42,475 bases of DNA from Gemmatimonadaceae bacterium (GCA_002726335.1 PBSR01000228.1:1-42475); one strand, 5' to 3'; positions 16,501-24,941 are shown, counted from the stretch's first letter. Notes: a model not told the origin generated them from the sequence alone. A program made the numbers and translations.

Positions 16501-16799
16501 TTCTTCAACTGGTCCACCGCCAGGCTGCGGTGGGAGTTGGCCAGCTGGAAGGTTGCCGCCACCTTCACCGGGAAGCTCAGATCGCCCACCTGGATGAGCA
16601 CGCGGGTCTCGTCGACGAAGCGGCTGTCCTCAGATTGCTCAACGACGAGGAACTTCTCGATGGCCTGCTCGTAGTCTTCGATGACGTAGAAGCGTTGACC
16701 TCGGTCGAAGGCGATCTTCAGCGTCTCGTCCGAGGGCACAAAGCTGCTGATGGCGATACTCGTCGCCAACAACGCTCCGATGAGGGATGTCAGTAGCAT
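13560..16799 (-). CDS. Giant periplasmic TPR scaffold protein (1079 aa)
   Basis: 1079 residues. A hydrophobic N-terminus (LLTSLIGALLATSIAISSF) serves as signal peptide or anchor. Almost all the rest is tetratricopeptide repeats, for example YDEALYELGWAHFSLGQFSE-like, YRVYPES-like and YLLGQCYMQMGRREEAIEDY-like units. Many pairs follow the outer-membrane-assembly/YbgF style with FPESD..DEALYELG spacing. No catalytic domain is seen. Comparable TPR proteins (CpoB/YbgF next to Tol-Pal; several gliding/T9SS proteins) act as periplasmic scaffolds for a motor-coupled machine; that role is inferred from its place between two barrels and the ExbB/ExbD genes. It starts 18 bases after the barrel gene at 16818. 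Confidence 0.9.
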   Translation of the reverse strand: MLLTSLIGALLATSIAISSFVPSDETLKIAFDRGQRFYVIEDYEQAIEKFLVVEQSEDSRFVDETRVLIQVGDLSFPVKVAATFQLANSHRSLAVDQLKKAGQERREARADSLRRSAGENFKRAAHYYREASQSTDLLEIRVLSQYQLVKTNFQSSNYEGVIEEAGVLIDSFPESDYVDEALYELGWAHFSLGQFSEAIAAFERLDQLGTAADYRIDRAQFQVGKSYFEQQKYAEARSAMGRLVDKYDFTDLSEADRVKLEASKLSGVVKETAVELVAKAQLLIGDSYTAEGDVEGASAAYRRVITDYSQERDLVEEAYVKIGEAYFAQQDLDGGIQVYRRSIDEVSSPGFRARMQARIARSYYEARRFSEATTEYENYITAYGDLAREGGVSIDRARFLAAQSLFEMAEAARLKGEDAEPAFRRAQDAYETVITETPTTSLMGESLFGAGLAAQRRGGNDDLQQALALFGRVTTEFAQRQDLVSRALLQSGRSLYLQKEYGSSVSTYEEFVRRFPESRDVPRALFELAVVHRDAEHSDLAVAAFDRIPPEADIWRKAGLAGGDYLLRLGDLERAETYLERARLAHGQQELPAALTYILGRVYFEQGRLDESVEAFSTTIEISDAETPGAITQGALLGRGTANYSRKDLESAVVDLERLLALSPAANLKDQAHRLLGQCYMQMGRREEAIEDYREIIAASQSPRERAEFTLLLAELHYSLGKYEETIETCQSLLTAEFEDSAGERGYLLKERAYFVIGDVYTRTDRPQEARDTFARALRQFPRGALRADLLFGRAVATFSLGQNEEVIGLLESFVEEFNANSNLENAHYFLAYANLQETNFSEAADWFGRLAARWPDSEVAAEALFQRGENLFNLGRFDDAAVAYTSVLADYSASEFVDNSSYNLGWCHFEGERPEAAILQFQELLRDYPESPLAASVQFTLGDHYFNNKDYEQAETAYGSVIERYPESELVPEAEALMTELAEIKAYLRYEEAMALFDAEDYARAAVALEDVVQGFEKTETRAGALANLGMSYENLRQWKDASRVYGVLVSDYEGVSESAAAVVFAQEHLNWIVTNRL

Positions 16800-16817
16800 G
16801 TGTGCCTTGTCCCTCCC

Positions 16818-19568
16818 CTACCTGACCTTGCCGACGCCGGCGACCATGCGCACGAAGTAGCGCACGTAACTCTCGTCGGAGCGACCCTTCAGGTCGAAGT
16901 CCTGCAGTCTGTACTCGGCGCCGACCTCGGTGCCGACCTTGTAACCGCCGAAGTCTGACTGATTGTAGTAGGTGATCAGGTACGTGCGGTGATTGCTGTC
17001 GTTGTCGCCATCACGGTAATCGATGCGACGGTCGTTGAGCAGCGGCAGCCCCTGGGCGCCAAGGCGAATCGTCGTACGCGTCGTCAGGTGATAGTCGGCA
17101 CGAAGGATCGGGGCCAGCAGCAGCCCTTCGACGATCGGCAGGGGCACGCTGTCCCGCTCGCGCTTCATGTACTGCACCTTGAAGCGCGGCATCAGCGTCC
17201 AGCGACCCAGCTTGCGGACATACCCCCCCTTGGCCAGAAATCCGATGAAGTCGTAGGCATCTTTCGGGCGCCTCGTGCCGTCCACCAGGGTCACGGCGTT
17301 CTGCGAGTTTGTCTCGTAGCGTGCCTTGGCGTTGAACTGCCAGGCAACGTTCGGTCGGTACTTGGCGTGCCACAGACCGCGATGCACGAAACTATCGCGG
17401 TATTCGATCTCGTCCGGGAAGAAGAACTGGAATGGGATCAGCCGCCCCTGGGTCTGTTCCCGCAGCACGAAGTCGAAGTACGGATTGCTGATGTCATCCT
17501 TGACCGACTTGCTCTCGTGATCGGCCCGCACCCACAGGGTCGGCGTCAGTTGCCGTTGGGCAGATATGCGTCCGTAGTCCACCTCGTTGCCGCCACTGCC
17601 GGCCACCTGGTCGACATCGTAGCGTCCGAGGATCACACTGACGTCGTGCTGTGGCTCGAACTCGATGACGGCATGGAACCCGCGCTCGTCCTTGTAATAC
17701 GGATAGTTGGGCTGGTCGTCGTCCTCCCAGGCATCGAGGACAAAGTTGTTGTTGAAGTCATCTCCCCAGTAAAATTCCCGGGGATCGGTGAAGTACATGA
17801 GGAAGGCTTCTTCAGAATCGGCCGACTGGTTGCGATTGCGGTTGTTGTCGGCGTAGCCATCCACGTCATCATCGAAGAACGGGTAGATGCCGGCATCCGA
17901 CTCCAGGTACTTGATCCGACGGCCGGCGATATCCCAGTCCTGCACCCAGTCATCCGGCCACTGGTCCATGTCGTCGTTGTCGTCGACGAGGGCGTAGATC
18001 GGTGTGTTGGTCGAACTGCCGCCCTCGGTCACATCGGTGCCGATGGGGTCCTGGCGAGCCACATTGAAGAAGTACTTCGTACCCAGGGTCCGGATGTGCT
18101 CGTTCTCGAGCTCTACACCGTCCGTCGACAGGTCGCCGCTCATCTCGGCGTTCTCACGCGCCTGCGACTTGTGCTGGAAACCGCCGAATGCGGGACCGAT
18201 ATGAAAGGCCTCGAGTCCGAGAGACAGGCCAGGAAGCTCGCGTGAGACCGTCACGTATCCCGCCATCTCGTCCTGATCGCTGCGGCTGCCGTGCTCGGAG
18301 GCAAACTGGAAGAAGTCGGAACTGCGGGCGATCTCGCCGTTGACATCGAACCCCTTCAGCCGCAGCCTGGCATTCAACCCGACGACATCCTGACCCGTCT
18401 GCATGCCGTGCTCGAAGACGACGCGGCGACGATTCGACAGGTCGACGACGTTGTCGTCGGCTCGACGGACGATCAGAAAATTGGTCTCCCGCCGATTGTT
18501 CCGACCTCTCGAGTCGCGGTACAGATGATCCTGCCGAATCAGGATGCGATAATCGTTGGCCACGATGGTCGAGAACTCTACGCCGTGCGTGCTGTCGGGG
18601 ACCTCATACACATATTCGATGAAGTTCGGGATGTTCTGATTGTCCCGATTGACGAAAGTGCCACTCGCCTCCACGTGTCGCGCGGCATCGATCACGCCGT
18701 CAGAGCGCTCTATATCGTCTATCTCGAGCTCCTCGAAACGCTCCTGACCGTTCTCGATGATCCGGGCCACGGCCTTCACATCGAACACGACCGCCCCGCC
18801 CACTCCATCTTCAGGAGAGTCATCCTGGAAACGGACGACCACTGAAGACAGGGTCGTACTCGGAGGTGTCAGCCCCTTCATGGTGTTGGTAGTGAAACCG
18901 CGCGTGGCATCGAAACGGTGGATATTGAGATAGGTGGCGCCGAGAACGAGGAAGTCACCCACGTGACTCTCCCAGTGCCCGCCCATAAGGTAGAGCCCAT
19001 CGTTGACCCGCAGTGCCTGGCCGCCAGGTCCGAGCTGGTTCTTCAGATCCAGCTTGATTGGGTCGGACAACCGTGACACCAGCAGGGTGAAGCGGTTGTT
19101 GGACGAAGCCATGTCCCAGCGGACTCCATTGAATCGGGCCATGTCCAGTGTCAGCGGCGTGAACTGTGTCCGGATCGCGTCGCCTACGGTGATGCGCGTC
19201 GTCCAGCCGCGATAACCGTCGCTGGCGATGATGAGGTGACGCATCCAGTTCTGGTAGAAGCGGCCCTTCCACAGCAGGCTTCCATCCTGAACCGCCGACG
19301 CCTTGCGAAACTCCTCCATGCGAAACACTTCGTAGCCCTCGGTCAGGTAGTTACCGAGAGCGTCGTAGCGCTTGAAGATGGGAATCGCTTCGCGATAATT
19401 CTGGTAGTTCACCCAACCGTAGTTGAGGTAGGAGGCGTCGTAGCGGGACAGGAAGCGATCACCGAAGCGCGCTTTCGACAGACTGATCTGCTGGCGTGAG
19501 TCCTGTTGCGCCTGGACTGTCGCACCGCACAGCAACAGCGCGACGATAACCTGGCAAAGGCGTCTCAT
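16818..19568 (-). CDS. Large outer-membrane beta-barrel with central EF-hand/TSP3-like acidic loops (paralogue 2)
   Basis: 916 residues from the ATG at 19568. That ATG overlaps the stop of the preceding paralogue (ATGA, 19565-19568) and gives a good signal peptide (MRRLCQVIVALLLCGATVQAQ); the longer open frame upstream lies inside the other gene. The N-terminal block YLNYGWVNYQNYRE and GYEVFRMEEFR is shared with paralogue 3. At residues ~560-630 the acidic block reads DDDVDGYADN, NRNRNQSADSEE, DFNNNFVLDAWE and YPYYKDERG. In the last loop the usual Gly at position 6 is Phe, so metal binding there may be altered. No plug domain is seen. The C-terminus is YVRYFVRMVAGVGKVR. Probably a tandem duplicate of the 19565-22381 gene. 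Substrate unknown. Confidence 0.85.
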   Translation of the reverse strand: MRRLCQVIVALLLCGATVQAQQDSRQQISLSKARFGDRFLSRYDASYLNYGWVNYQNYREAIPIFKRYDALGNYLTEGYEVFRMEEFRKASAVQDGSLLWKGRFYQNWMRHLIIASDGYRGWTTRITVGDAIRTQFTPLTLDMARFNGVRWDMASSNNRFTLLVSRLSDPIKLDLKNQLGPGGQALRVNDGLYLMGGHWESHVGDFLVLGATYLNIHRFDATRGFTTNTMKGLTPPSTTLSSVVVRFQDDSPEDGVGGAVVFDVKAVARIIENGQERFEELEIDDIERSDGVIDAARHVEASGTFVNRDNQNIPNFIEYVYEVPDSTHGVEFSTIVANDYRILIRQDHLYRDSRGRNNRRETNFLIVRRADDNVVDLSNRRRVVFEHGMQTGQDVVGLNARLRLKGFDVNGEIARSSDFFQFASEHGSRSDQDEMAGYVTVSRELPGLSLGLEAFHIGPAFGGFQHKSQARENAEMSGDLSTDGVELENEHIRTLGTKYFFNVARQDPIGTDVTEGGSSTNTPIYALVDDNDDMDQWPDDWVQDWDIAGRRIKYLESDAGIYPFFDDDVDGYADNNRNRNQSADSEEAFLMYFTDPREFYWGDDFNNNFVLDAWEDDDQPNYPYYKDERGFHAVIEFEPQHDVSVILGRYDVDQVAGSGGNEVDYGRISAQRQLTPTLWVRADHESKSVKDDISNPYFDFVLREQTQGRLIPFQFFFPDEIEYRDSFVHRGLWHAKYRPNVAWQFNAKARYETNSQNAVTLVDGTRRPKDAYDFIGFLAKGGYVRKLGRWTLMPRFKVQYMKRERDSVPLPIVEGLLLAPILRADYHLTTRTTIRLGAQGLPLLNDRRIDYRDGDNDSNHRTYLITYYNQSDFGGYKVGTEVGAEYRLQDFDLKGRSDESYVRYFVRMVAGVGKVR

Positions 19569-22381
19569 CGCACGGCTCCGCCCACGGCCGAGACGATGCG
19601 TACGAAGAATCGAGTGAACCGGGTATCGACCTGATCGGACTGGTCGAAGTCGATGACGCGACGTGTGATGCCAACCTCGGTGCCAACGATGTAACCTTCG
19701 TACTCCGACTCGTTGAACCACATGATGGTCCAGCTCGTGCGATCAGAGTCGTTGGCATCATTGACACGATCACGACGGAAGTCCCGCAACAGAGGCAGCC
19801 CCTGCAGACCGAAGCGGAGTTGAGACGATCCGGTGACGTGCCAGTCTGCCCGCAGGATGGGGAACAGCTGGAGATTCTCGATGATAGCATCGCCGAGGCT
19901 GTCCCGCGTCTGCTTCTGGAACAGGACCTTGCCACGTGCCATGATGTCGACGTTGCGCCATCTGTGGGCGTAGCCAGCGCGTGCCACCGCACCCCAGAAG
20001 CGCAGATCGTCCTCCTGCTGGAAGGACCGCCGCCGCTGGTGGTTGAATTCGTAACGGAACTTGGCCTCAGCCTGCCAGGCCGAAGAGGGGGCGAACTCCG
20101 CGCGCGCCAGTCCCCGATTGACGTAACTGTCTCGCGTCTCGAGTGGATCGGCGAAGAATGTGGCCGTATAGCGCGCCCCCGAGCCTTCGCGCAGCAGATA
20201 GCGGAAGTAGTCGTTGCCGATATCGTCGGCCACGTCCTTCGTCTCGTGTTCGAAGCGCAGACGCAACGTACGGCCAACCCGCTGGTCGAAGCGTAGCCGG
20301 CCATAGGTCACATTGTTGACACCACTTCCCGCCAACTGCTCCACGGCGTAGCGCCCGACACTCAGGGCCAGCCCGTTGACCGGGCCTACCTTGCCGTTCA
20401 CGTGCGTGCCCCGTTCGTCCTTGTAGTAAGGATAGTTGGGCAGCGTATCGTCTTCCCAGGCGTCGGTGATACCGTTGTTGTTGAAGTCATCACCGAAATA
20501 GAACCCGTCGGGGTCGGTGAAGTACATCAGGAATGGCTCATCCCAGTCGGAAAACTCGTTGCGGTTGCGATTCGAGTCGGGATGCCCGTCCTGATCCAGG
20601 TCGAAGGACGGATAGACCCCGGCGCGGCCGTCACCGGCCTCGAAGGGGATGCCCTGCGTGCCGATCCACTGGTCGGCAATTTCGCTGTAGAGCATGTTGT
20701 CGTTGTCGTCGACCAGAGCGTAATAGGGCTCACTCGTCACGGTTCCGGTCCCACGATAGAACTGCTGTCGCGGATCGTTGAAGTAGAAGGTGTCGCCAAT
20801 GTTGCCATCTGGGTCGCTGGGGTGCGGATTCAGTCCGGTGAACCCCGCGCCGATAGAGAATAACTCGGCCCCTATGTCGACACGTGTCGAGAGAGATTTG
20901 GTGGCTGTAACATAACCTGCCCAATCCTCAAAATCGGAGCGGGTACCCAGCAGCGTCGGGTACTGGAAGTGGTTGCGGCTGCGTACGATCTCACCCTGAA
21001 CATCAAGACCGGGAATGGCCAGTCGGCCGTTGACGCCGTAGACCTCGATACCCGTGTTCAGCCCGTAGTCGAACTGGATGCGCTCGAGGTTCGACATGTC
21101 CGTCACCGCACCGTCAGCGCGCCGAATCATGGCAAAGCTGGTTTCCCGGGCCTGCCCGCTGCCGCGAACCGGATCGGTGACGAAGAAGTGGTCCTGCCGC
21201 ATCGAGATCTTGTAGTCGTTGGCCAGCAGGGCGGAGAACTTCAGATCGACGACGTCTTCAGGGACCTCGAAGACGTAATCGATGTAGTTCGGCTTGTCAC
21301 TCCCCGTTTCGTCGCGAAACTGGCCATTCGCCTCGAGGTGACGGCCCACCTGCACCACTCCAGGCGATAGATCGATCATGATCGGCGTGAGGGCCACAAC
21401 GGCCCCCTCCTCACCCTCCGCATCGATGGCCGGAGCCAGGGTAGCCGTGGCGACGAGGTCAAAAACGGCGGCACCGCCACCATTTTCGGGGGAGTCATCC
21501 TCAAAGCGGAGCGTGACGCGCTGAGGTACCGTGTTTTGCGGTGCGAGCCCCTTGCGGCTGTTGGTGCGGAACCCGCGCGCAGCGTCGAATCGATGCATCG
21601 TCAGATAGGTGGCGCCAACGACGAAGGATCGACCGATGTCGCCTTCCCAGTGGCCACCCATCAGGTAGGTGCCGTCGTCCCGGTTCTGACTCTTGCCGGA
21701 ACTGCCCAGATCGGTGGGTGAGCCGATCCCGGAGGAGGCGTTGCGCAAACCGATCTTCATCGGATCGGAGATGCGCGAGAAGATCAGACTGAGCTGCTGG
21801 GTGCCGGAGGAGATGGCGTCGAAACGCACCCCGTTGAAGCCCGTCATGTCCAGGGTCAAGGGCGTGAAGGTTGTATGGATGTAGTCTCCCACCATCAACC
21901 GTGTGCTCCAACGACCATAGGAGTCGTCGGCGATGATCAGATGGCGAAGCCAGTTCTGGTAGAACTGCCCCTTGATACCGACGCTGCCAACGACGGGGGC
22001 TCGGGTGCGGAATTCCTCCATGCGGAAGATCTCGTAGCCATCGGCAATGTAGTTACCGAAGTTGTCGTACGTCCGCAGGTAGGGCGTCGTATTCAGCCGG
22101 TAGTTTTCGTAGTCCTCCCAACCGTAGTTGAGATATCCTGGCCGCCAGCGACCGATGAACTCGTCGCTGTAGTCGTGGCGCTCGAAGAAGGTTCCCGAAC
22201 TGGCACCAGGCACGTTGTGCAGATCGCGCGGCAGCTCCTCTTCATACGTGTAGTCGGGGTAGCGCGGGGTCTCACCGCCCTCCTTGACCGTATCGTCGTC
22301 GGCCAGACCAGGCCCGGAGAACAGACCGAGCACCACCGATGTGGCCAGCCAGGACGAACGATGACGGCAAGGATGCTGCAT
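19565..22381 (-). CDS. Large outer-membrane beta-barrel with central EF-hand/TSP3-like acidic loops (paralogue 3)
   Basis: 938 residues. A signal peptide (HRSSWLATSVVLGLFSGPGLA) is followed by an acidic Tyr/Glu-rich stretch (PRYPDYTYEEELPRDLHN) not seen in the other two. The N-terminal block YLNYGWEDYENYRL and GYEIFRMEEFR is shared with paralogue 2. The central block at residues ~587-657 holds DLDQDGHPDSN, NRNRNEFSDWDE, DFNNNGITDAWE and YPYYKDERG; each of the loops has acidic/amide residues at positions 1, 3, 5, 9 and (for two) Glu at 12, as in EF-hands. The C-terminus is RFTRFFVRIVSAVGGAVR. The ATG overlaps the PorV-like stop by one base (TGATG). The family is not one I can name; the barrel call rests on composition, signal peptide and context. 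Confidence 0.85.
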   Translation of the reverse strand: MQHPCRHRSSWLATSVVLGLFSGPGLADDDTVKEGGETPRYPDYTYEEELPRDLHNVPGASSGTFFERHDYSDEFIGRWRPGYLNYGWEDYENYRLNTTPYLRTYDNFGNYIADGYEIFRMEEFRTRAPVVGSVGIKGQFYQNWLRHLIIADDSYGRWSTRLMVGDYIHTTFTPLTLDMTGFNGVRFDAISSGTQQLSLIFSRISDPMKIGLRNASSGIGSPTDLGSSGKSQNRDDGTYLMGGHWEGDIGRSFVVGATYLTMHRFDAARGFRTNSRKGLAPQNTVPQRVTLRFEDDSPENGGGAAVFDLVATATLAPAIDAEGEEGAVVALTPIMIDLSPGVVQVGRHLEANGQFRDETGSDKPNYIDYVFEVPEDVVDLKFSALLANDYKISMRQDHFFVTDPVRGSGQARETSFAMIRRADGAVTDMSNLERIQFDYGLNTGIEVYGVNGRLAIPGLDVQGEIVRSRNHFQYPTLLGTRSDFEDWAGYVTATKSLSTRVDIGAELFSIGAGFTGLNPHPSDPDGNIGDTFYFNDPRQQFYRGTGTVTSEPYYALVDDNDNMLYSEIADQWIGTQGIPFEAGDGRAGVYPSFDLDQDGHPDSNRNRNEFSDWDEPFLMYFTDPDGFYFGDDFNNNGITDAWEDDTLPNYPYYKDERGTHVNGKVGPVNGLALSVGRYAVEQLAGSGVNNVTYGRLRFDQRVGRTLRLRFEHETKDVADDIGNDYFRYLLREGSGARYTATFFADPLETRDSYVNRGLARAEFAPSSAWQAEAKFRYEFNHQRRRSFQQEDDLRFWGAVARAGYAHRWRNVDIMARGKVLFQKQTRDSLGDAIIENLQLFPILRADWHVTGSSQLRFGLQGLPLLRDFRRDRVNDANDSDRTSWTIMWFNESEYEGYIVGTEVGITRRVIDFDQSDQVDTRFTRFFVRIVSAVGGAVR

Positions 22382-23262
22382 CAGAAGCGGTAACCGAGGG
22401 ACAGGCGCTGGCTACCGGTGCCGCTGATTTCAGACGAGTCATGGTAGGCGTAGTCGAGGACGATGGCGCCGATCTGCAGACCGACGCCGCCGTCGATCTG
22501 ACCGGAGGACTCGTCGTTGTTCATGCCGCTGGCGCCGAGCCGCAGGCGTACGTCGTAGCGACCGCCAACCTTGTACTCTCCGCCGACTCGGGCCCGGCCC
22601 GAACCATCGACGATCTCCCAGTCAGCTTCGACCGCATAGTTGGCGTCTTCGTATCCAAGGCCGAGCAACAGCTGCATGGGCACGCCGGTACCCCCGCCGC
22701 TCTCAGAGACGTCGGGCTCGTTGACTCCGAGGGCCGCCGCGGCCACCGAGAGCGTACCCTGGGGCAGCTGCCACACATCGTACCGCAGGCCGAGATCGAC
22801 GGCGATTCCGGTTCCCGAGCGATCGTCATCACCCTGATACCCGTCGGCCGACCAGCGCAGCACGCGGACGCCCAGACCGGCATGCCCGCCGGCGACAAGG
22901 CCGCGGCCGTAACCGATGACCAGCCCGTTTTCACTGTACACGTCGGCGCCCAGACCGGCCACAGCGACGCCGACTCGCCCACCGGCCAGTGACTGCGTGT
23001 AATTCAGGCTCCAGGTACTGATATCGGGCCCCACGTCCAGACCGGGATAGAGGCGGGCATAATCCGCCTCGACGCCCCGGTGTGCGCCGCGGGCGAGGCC
23101 TGCCGGATTGTGCCACAAGGCGCCGGCGTCCGCAGCGTGGACGACGTAGGCCTGGCTCATGGAACTGGCACGTGTCGTACCGCCGAGCCCTTCGAAGGCT
23201 GCCTGCGCCGGGATACCTGCCATCAGGACCAACGCCAGGCCGATTGAGAAAATGCCCTTCAT
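22381..23262 (-). CDS. PorV/PorQ-like (UPF0164-type) outer-membrane protein
   Basis: 293 residues from the ATG at 23262, which yields the signal peptide MKGIFSIGLALVLMAGIPAQA; a GTG at 23298 would add 12 residues and is less likely. The mature N-terminus, with SSMSQAYVVHAADAGALWHN then PAGLA, is the hallmark of the PorV/PorQ family, which has 14-strand FadL-like barrels. The chain ends in SLGYRF, a good beta-signal with terminal Phe. In type IX secretion PorV carries cargo proteins by their C-terminal domains. Here the neighbour just upstream ends in an FlgD-like domain, and large barrels follow, so a related export or surface-attachment role is plausible but not shown. Confidence 0.85.
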   Translation of the reverse strand: MKGIFSIGLALVLMAGIPAQAAFEGLGGTTRASSMSQAYVVHAADAGALWHNPAGLARGAHRGVEADYARLYPGLDVGPDISTWSLNYTQSLAGGRVGVAVAGLGADVYSENGLVIGYGRGLVAGGHAGLGVRVLRWSADGYQGDDDRSGTGIAVDLGLRYDVWQLPQGTLSVAAAALGVNEPDVSESGGGTGVPMQLLLGLGYEDANYAVEADWEIVDGSGRARVGGEYKVGGRYDVRLRLGASGMNNDESSGQIDGGVGLQIGAIVLDYAYHDSSEISGTGSQRLSLGYRF

Positions 23263-23300
23263 GGAAGCCGATCCCCGCGCATATAGTTGAATGCTCACGA

Positions 23301-24941
23301 CTAGTAAGAGACCACGACGGAACCGTTGAATCGCACCGGTTTGCCACTGTCGACGTCGACCTGGAACAGATAGAGGCCAGGCGGCACAAGCTGTCCATCC
23401 TCGCCGCGGCCGTCCCAGGTCACGGTGTGGGAGCCACTCTTCTGCTGCAAGGTCAACTCCTGCAGCTCGCGGCCCCTCAGGTCGAAGACGCGCAACCGGA
23501 CCCGCTGGGGTGTGCCGATCTTGGCCAGCGCGTAGGAGAACTCAACGACATCGAAACGACCGTCACCGTTGGGCGAGAAGGGGTTCGGTGTGACGGTGAG
23601 GGAGCCCTTGTCAAAGACATTGTCGCTGACGCCGACCCCGAAGATCACCAGGGCGTCGTCACGCACGTCATTGGCTGCCACCTGCTGTGGATTGTCAGGC
23701 CGGGCCGAATCGAGGACTTCGGCGCTGAACACGTTGCGCTCGTCGAACAGCACCGAGCCGAGACGGAGGTCAAAGGTGTTGCTGCCCGTCAACGTGCGGC
23801 CGAAGTCGAGATCGATCGTCGACCCGCTCATCGTGAGTGTTGCCTGGACGGCCTCTCCATTGAGAAGCACCTCCTCGACGCTGGCAGCATTGGGCAGCTT
23901 GAGTCGAAGAATATCGAAGCCGCCGGCGCCGGCCTCGGCCTGCAGGTGCAGATCGAATTCGTGTTCGTCGCCGATGGATGCCTCGTCGACGGTGAGAGTA
24001 TCATCGGCGGCGCCCGTCAGCGTTCTGGTGACACTGCCGGAAAAGGACACGGCCAGCGGCTCACCGTAGTCGATCTGCAGTCCTTCCAGTCGAGGCGTGA
24101 CGCTGGGGTCACCGGAGGTCATCATCACGCGATACTGAAGGTATCTGGCAGGCTCGGGCAACTCGATCAGGACACCGTCGTTCTCTGTGGAGGGCTCCGT
24201 CCAGGCGCTCCAGTCATCGTCCTCGGCCGACGGGGACGACGTGGATCCGATGCGGAAGGACACGGCCAGCGACGTCCCCTCGGGGATGACGGGCGTCCAC
24301 CGGGCGATGCCGAAGTTCTTGTCAGCAGCATCGCCGAAGTCGATGGCCTCGCTGTCGAACTGGGCGGAACTGACGAACCCCTGACCGTACACCTCAACCT
24401 CGGAGATGACGACATTGTGCACCCTGTCGATGGCCTTGACCTGGACCCGGACATACTGGGCTACCACCGGCGCGAAGCTGGTATCGATGTCGATATTGAG
24501 GTTGCGCTCCTGGAGTACCTGCTCGAAGAACACGACGTTGTCCGTCGATGTCTGCAGACTGTAGCCCTTGACGAAGTCGGTGGTGTTACCCGTCACTGGT
24601 CGAATGGCCACACGGTCGATCAGCCGTGGCTCCTCCAGATCAAGCTGGACGAAGAAGTTGAACGAGGAGGGTGTGAGACTGTTCCAGGCGGAGTTTCGCG
24701 TCATGTTGGCGTCGGTGACCCGCGCCGACTGGCCGGTCTGATCGACGGCGATCTTGCGATCTGCCAGGTTGGTTTCGGCGTCGACATCACCCAGAATCAG
24801 GGCGCCGGAGGAATCGCTCTGCACAGTGGAGCCGTCTGCCGGCGCCCAGGTGACGATCTCGAAGGTCTGCTGGGCCTGCGATATCGACGGAGCAAGAAGC
24901 AGAGCGCAACACGTCAGGATGGCTTGAATACGCATGGACAT
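23301..24941 (-). CDS. Secreted discoidin (F5/8 type C)-like protein with C-terminal FlgD-type Ig domain
   Basis: 546 residues from the ATG at 24941 (a second ATG two codons on is equally possible). I chose these because the longer frame upstream has a proline-rich, non-signal start, while MRIQAILTCCALLLAPSISQAQ is a clean signal peptide. Residues ~50-190 resemble an F5/8 type C/galactose-binding-like domain (FFVQLDLEEPRLIDRVAIRP, YVRVQVKAIDRVHNVVISEV). The middle is beta-rich without a named domain. The last ~90 residues are FlgD-Ig-like: TVTPNPFSPNGDGRFDVVEF, RVFDLRGRELQEL, TVTWDGRGEDGQLVPPGLYL. Such C-terminal domains are common on exported proteins of FCB bacteria and can act as secretion/anchoring signals. 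First gene of the run; a promoter is predicted at 25039-25067. Confidence 0.87.
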   Translation of the reverse strand: MSMRIQAILTCCALLLAPSISQAQQTFEIVTWAPADGSTVQSDSSGALILGDVDAETNLADRKIAVDQTGQSARVTDANMTRNSAWNSLTPSSFNFFVQLDLEEPRLIDRVAIRPVTGNTTDFVKGYSLQTSTDNVVFFEQVLQERNLNIDIDTSFAPVVAQYVRVQVKAIDRVHNVVISEVEVYGQGFVSSAQFDSEAIDFGDAADKNFGIARWTPVIPEGTSLAVSFRIGSTSSPSAEDDDWSAWTEPSTENDGVLIELPEPARYLQYRVMMTSGDPSVTPRLEGLQIDYGEPLAVSFSGSVTRTLTGAADDTLTVDEASIGDEHEFDLHLQAEAGAGGFDILRLKLPNAASVEEVLLNGEAVQATLTMSGSTIDLDFGRTLTGSNTFDLRLGSVLFDERNVFSAEVLDSARPDNPQQVAANDVRDDALVIFGVGVSDNVFDKGSLTVTPNPFSPNGDGRFDVVEFSYALAKIGTPQRVRLRVFDLRGRELQELTLQQKSGSHTVTWDGRGEDGQLVPPGLYLFQVDVDSGKPVRFNGSVVVSY

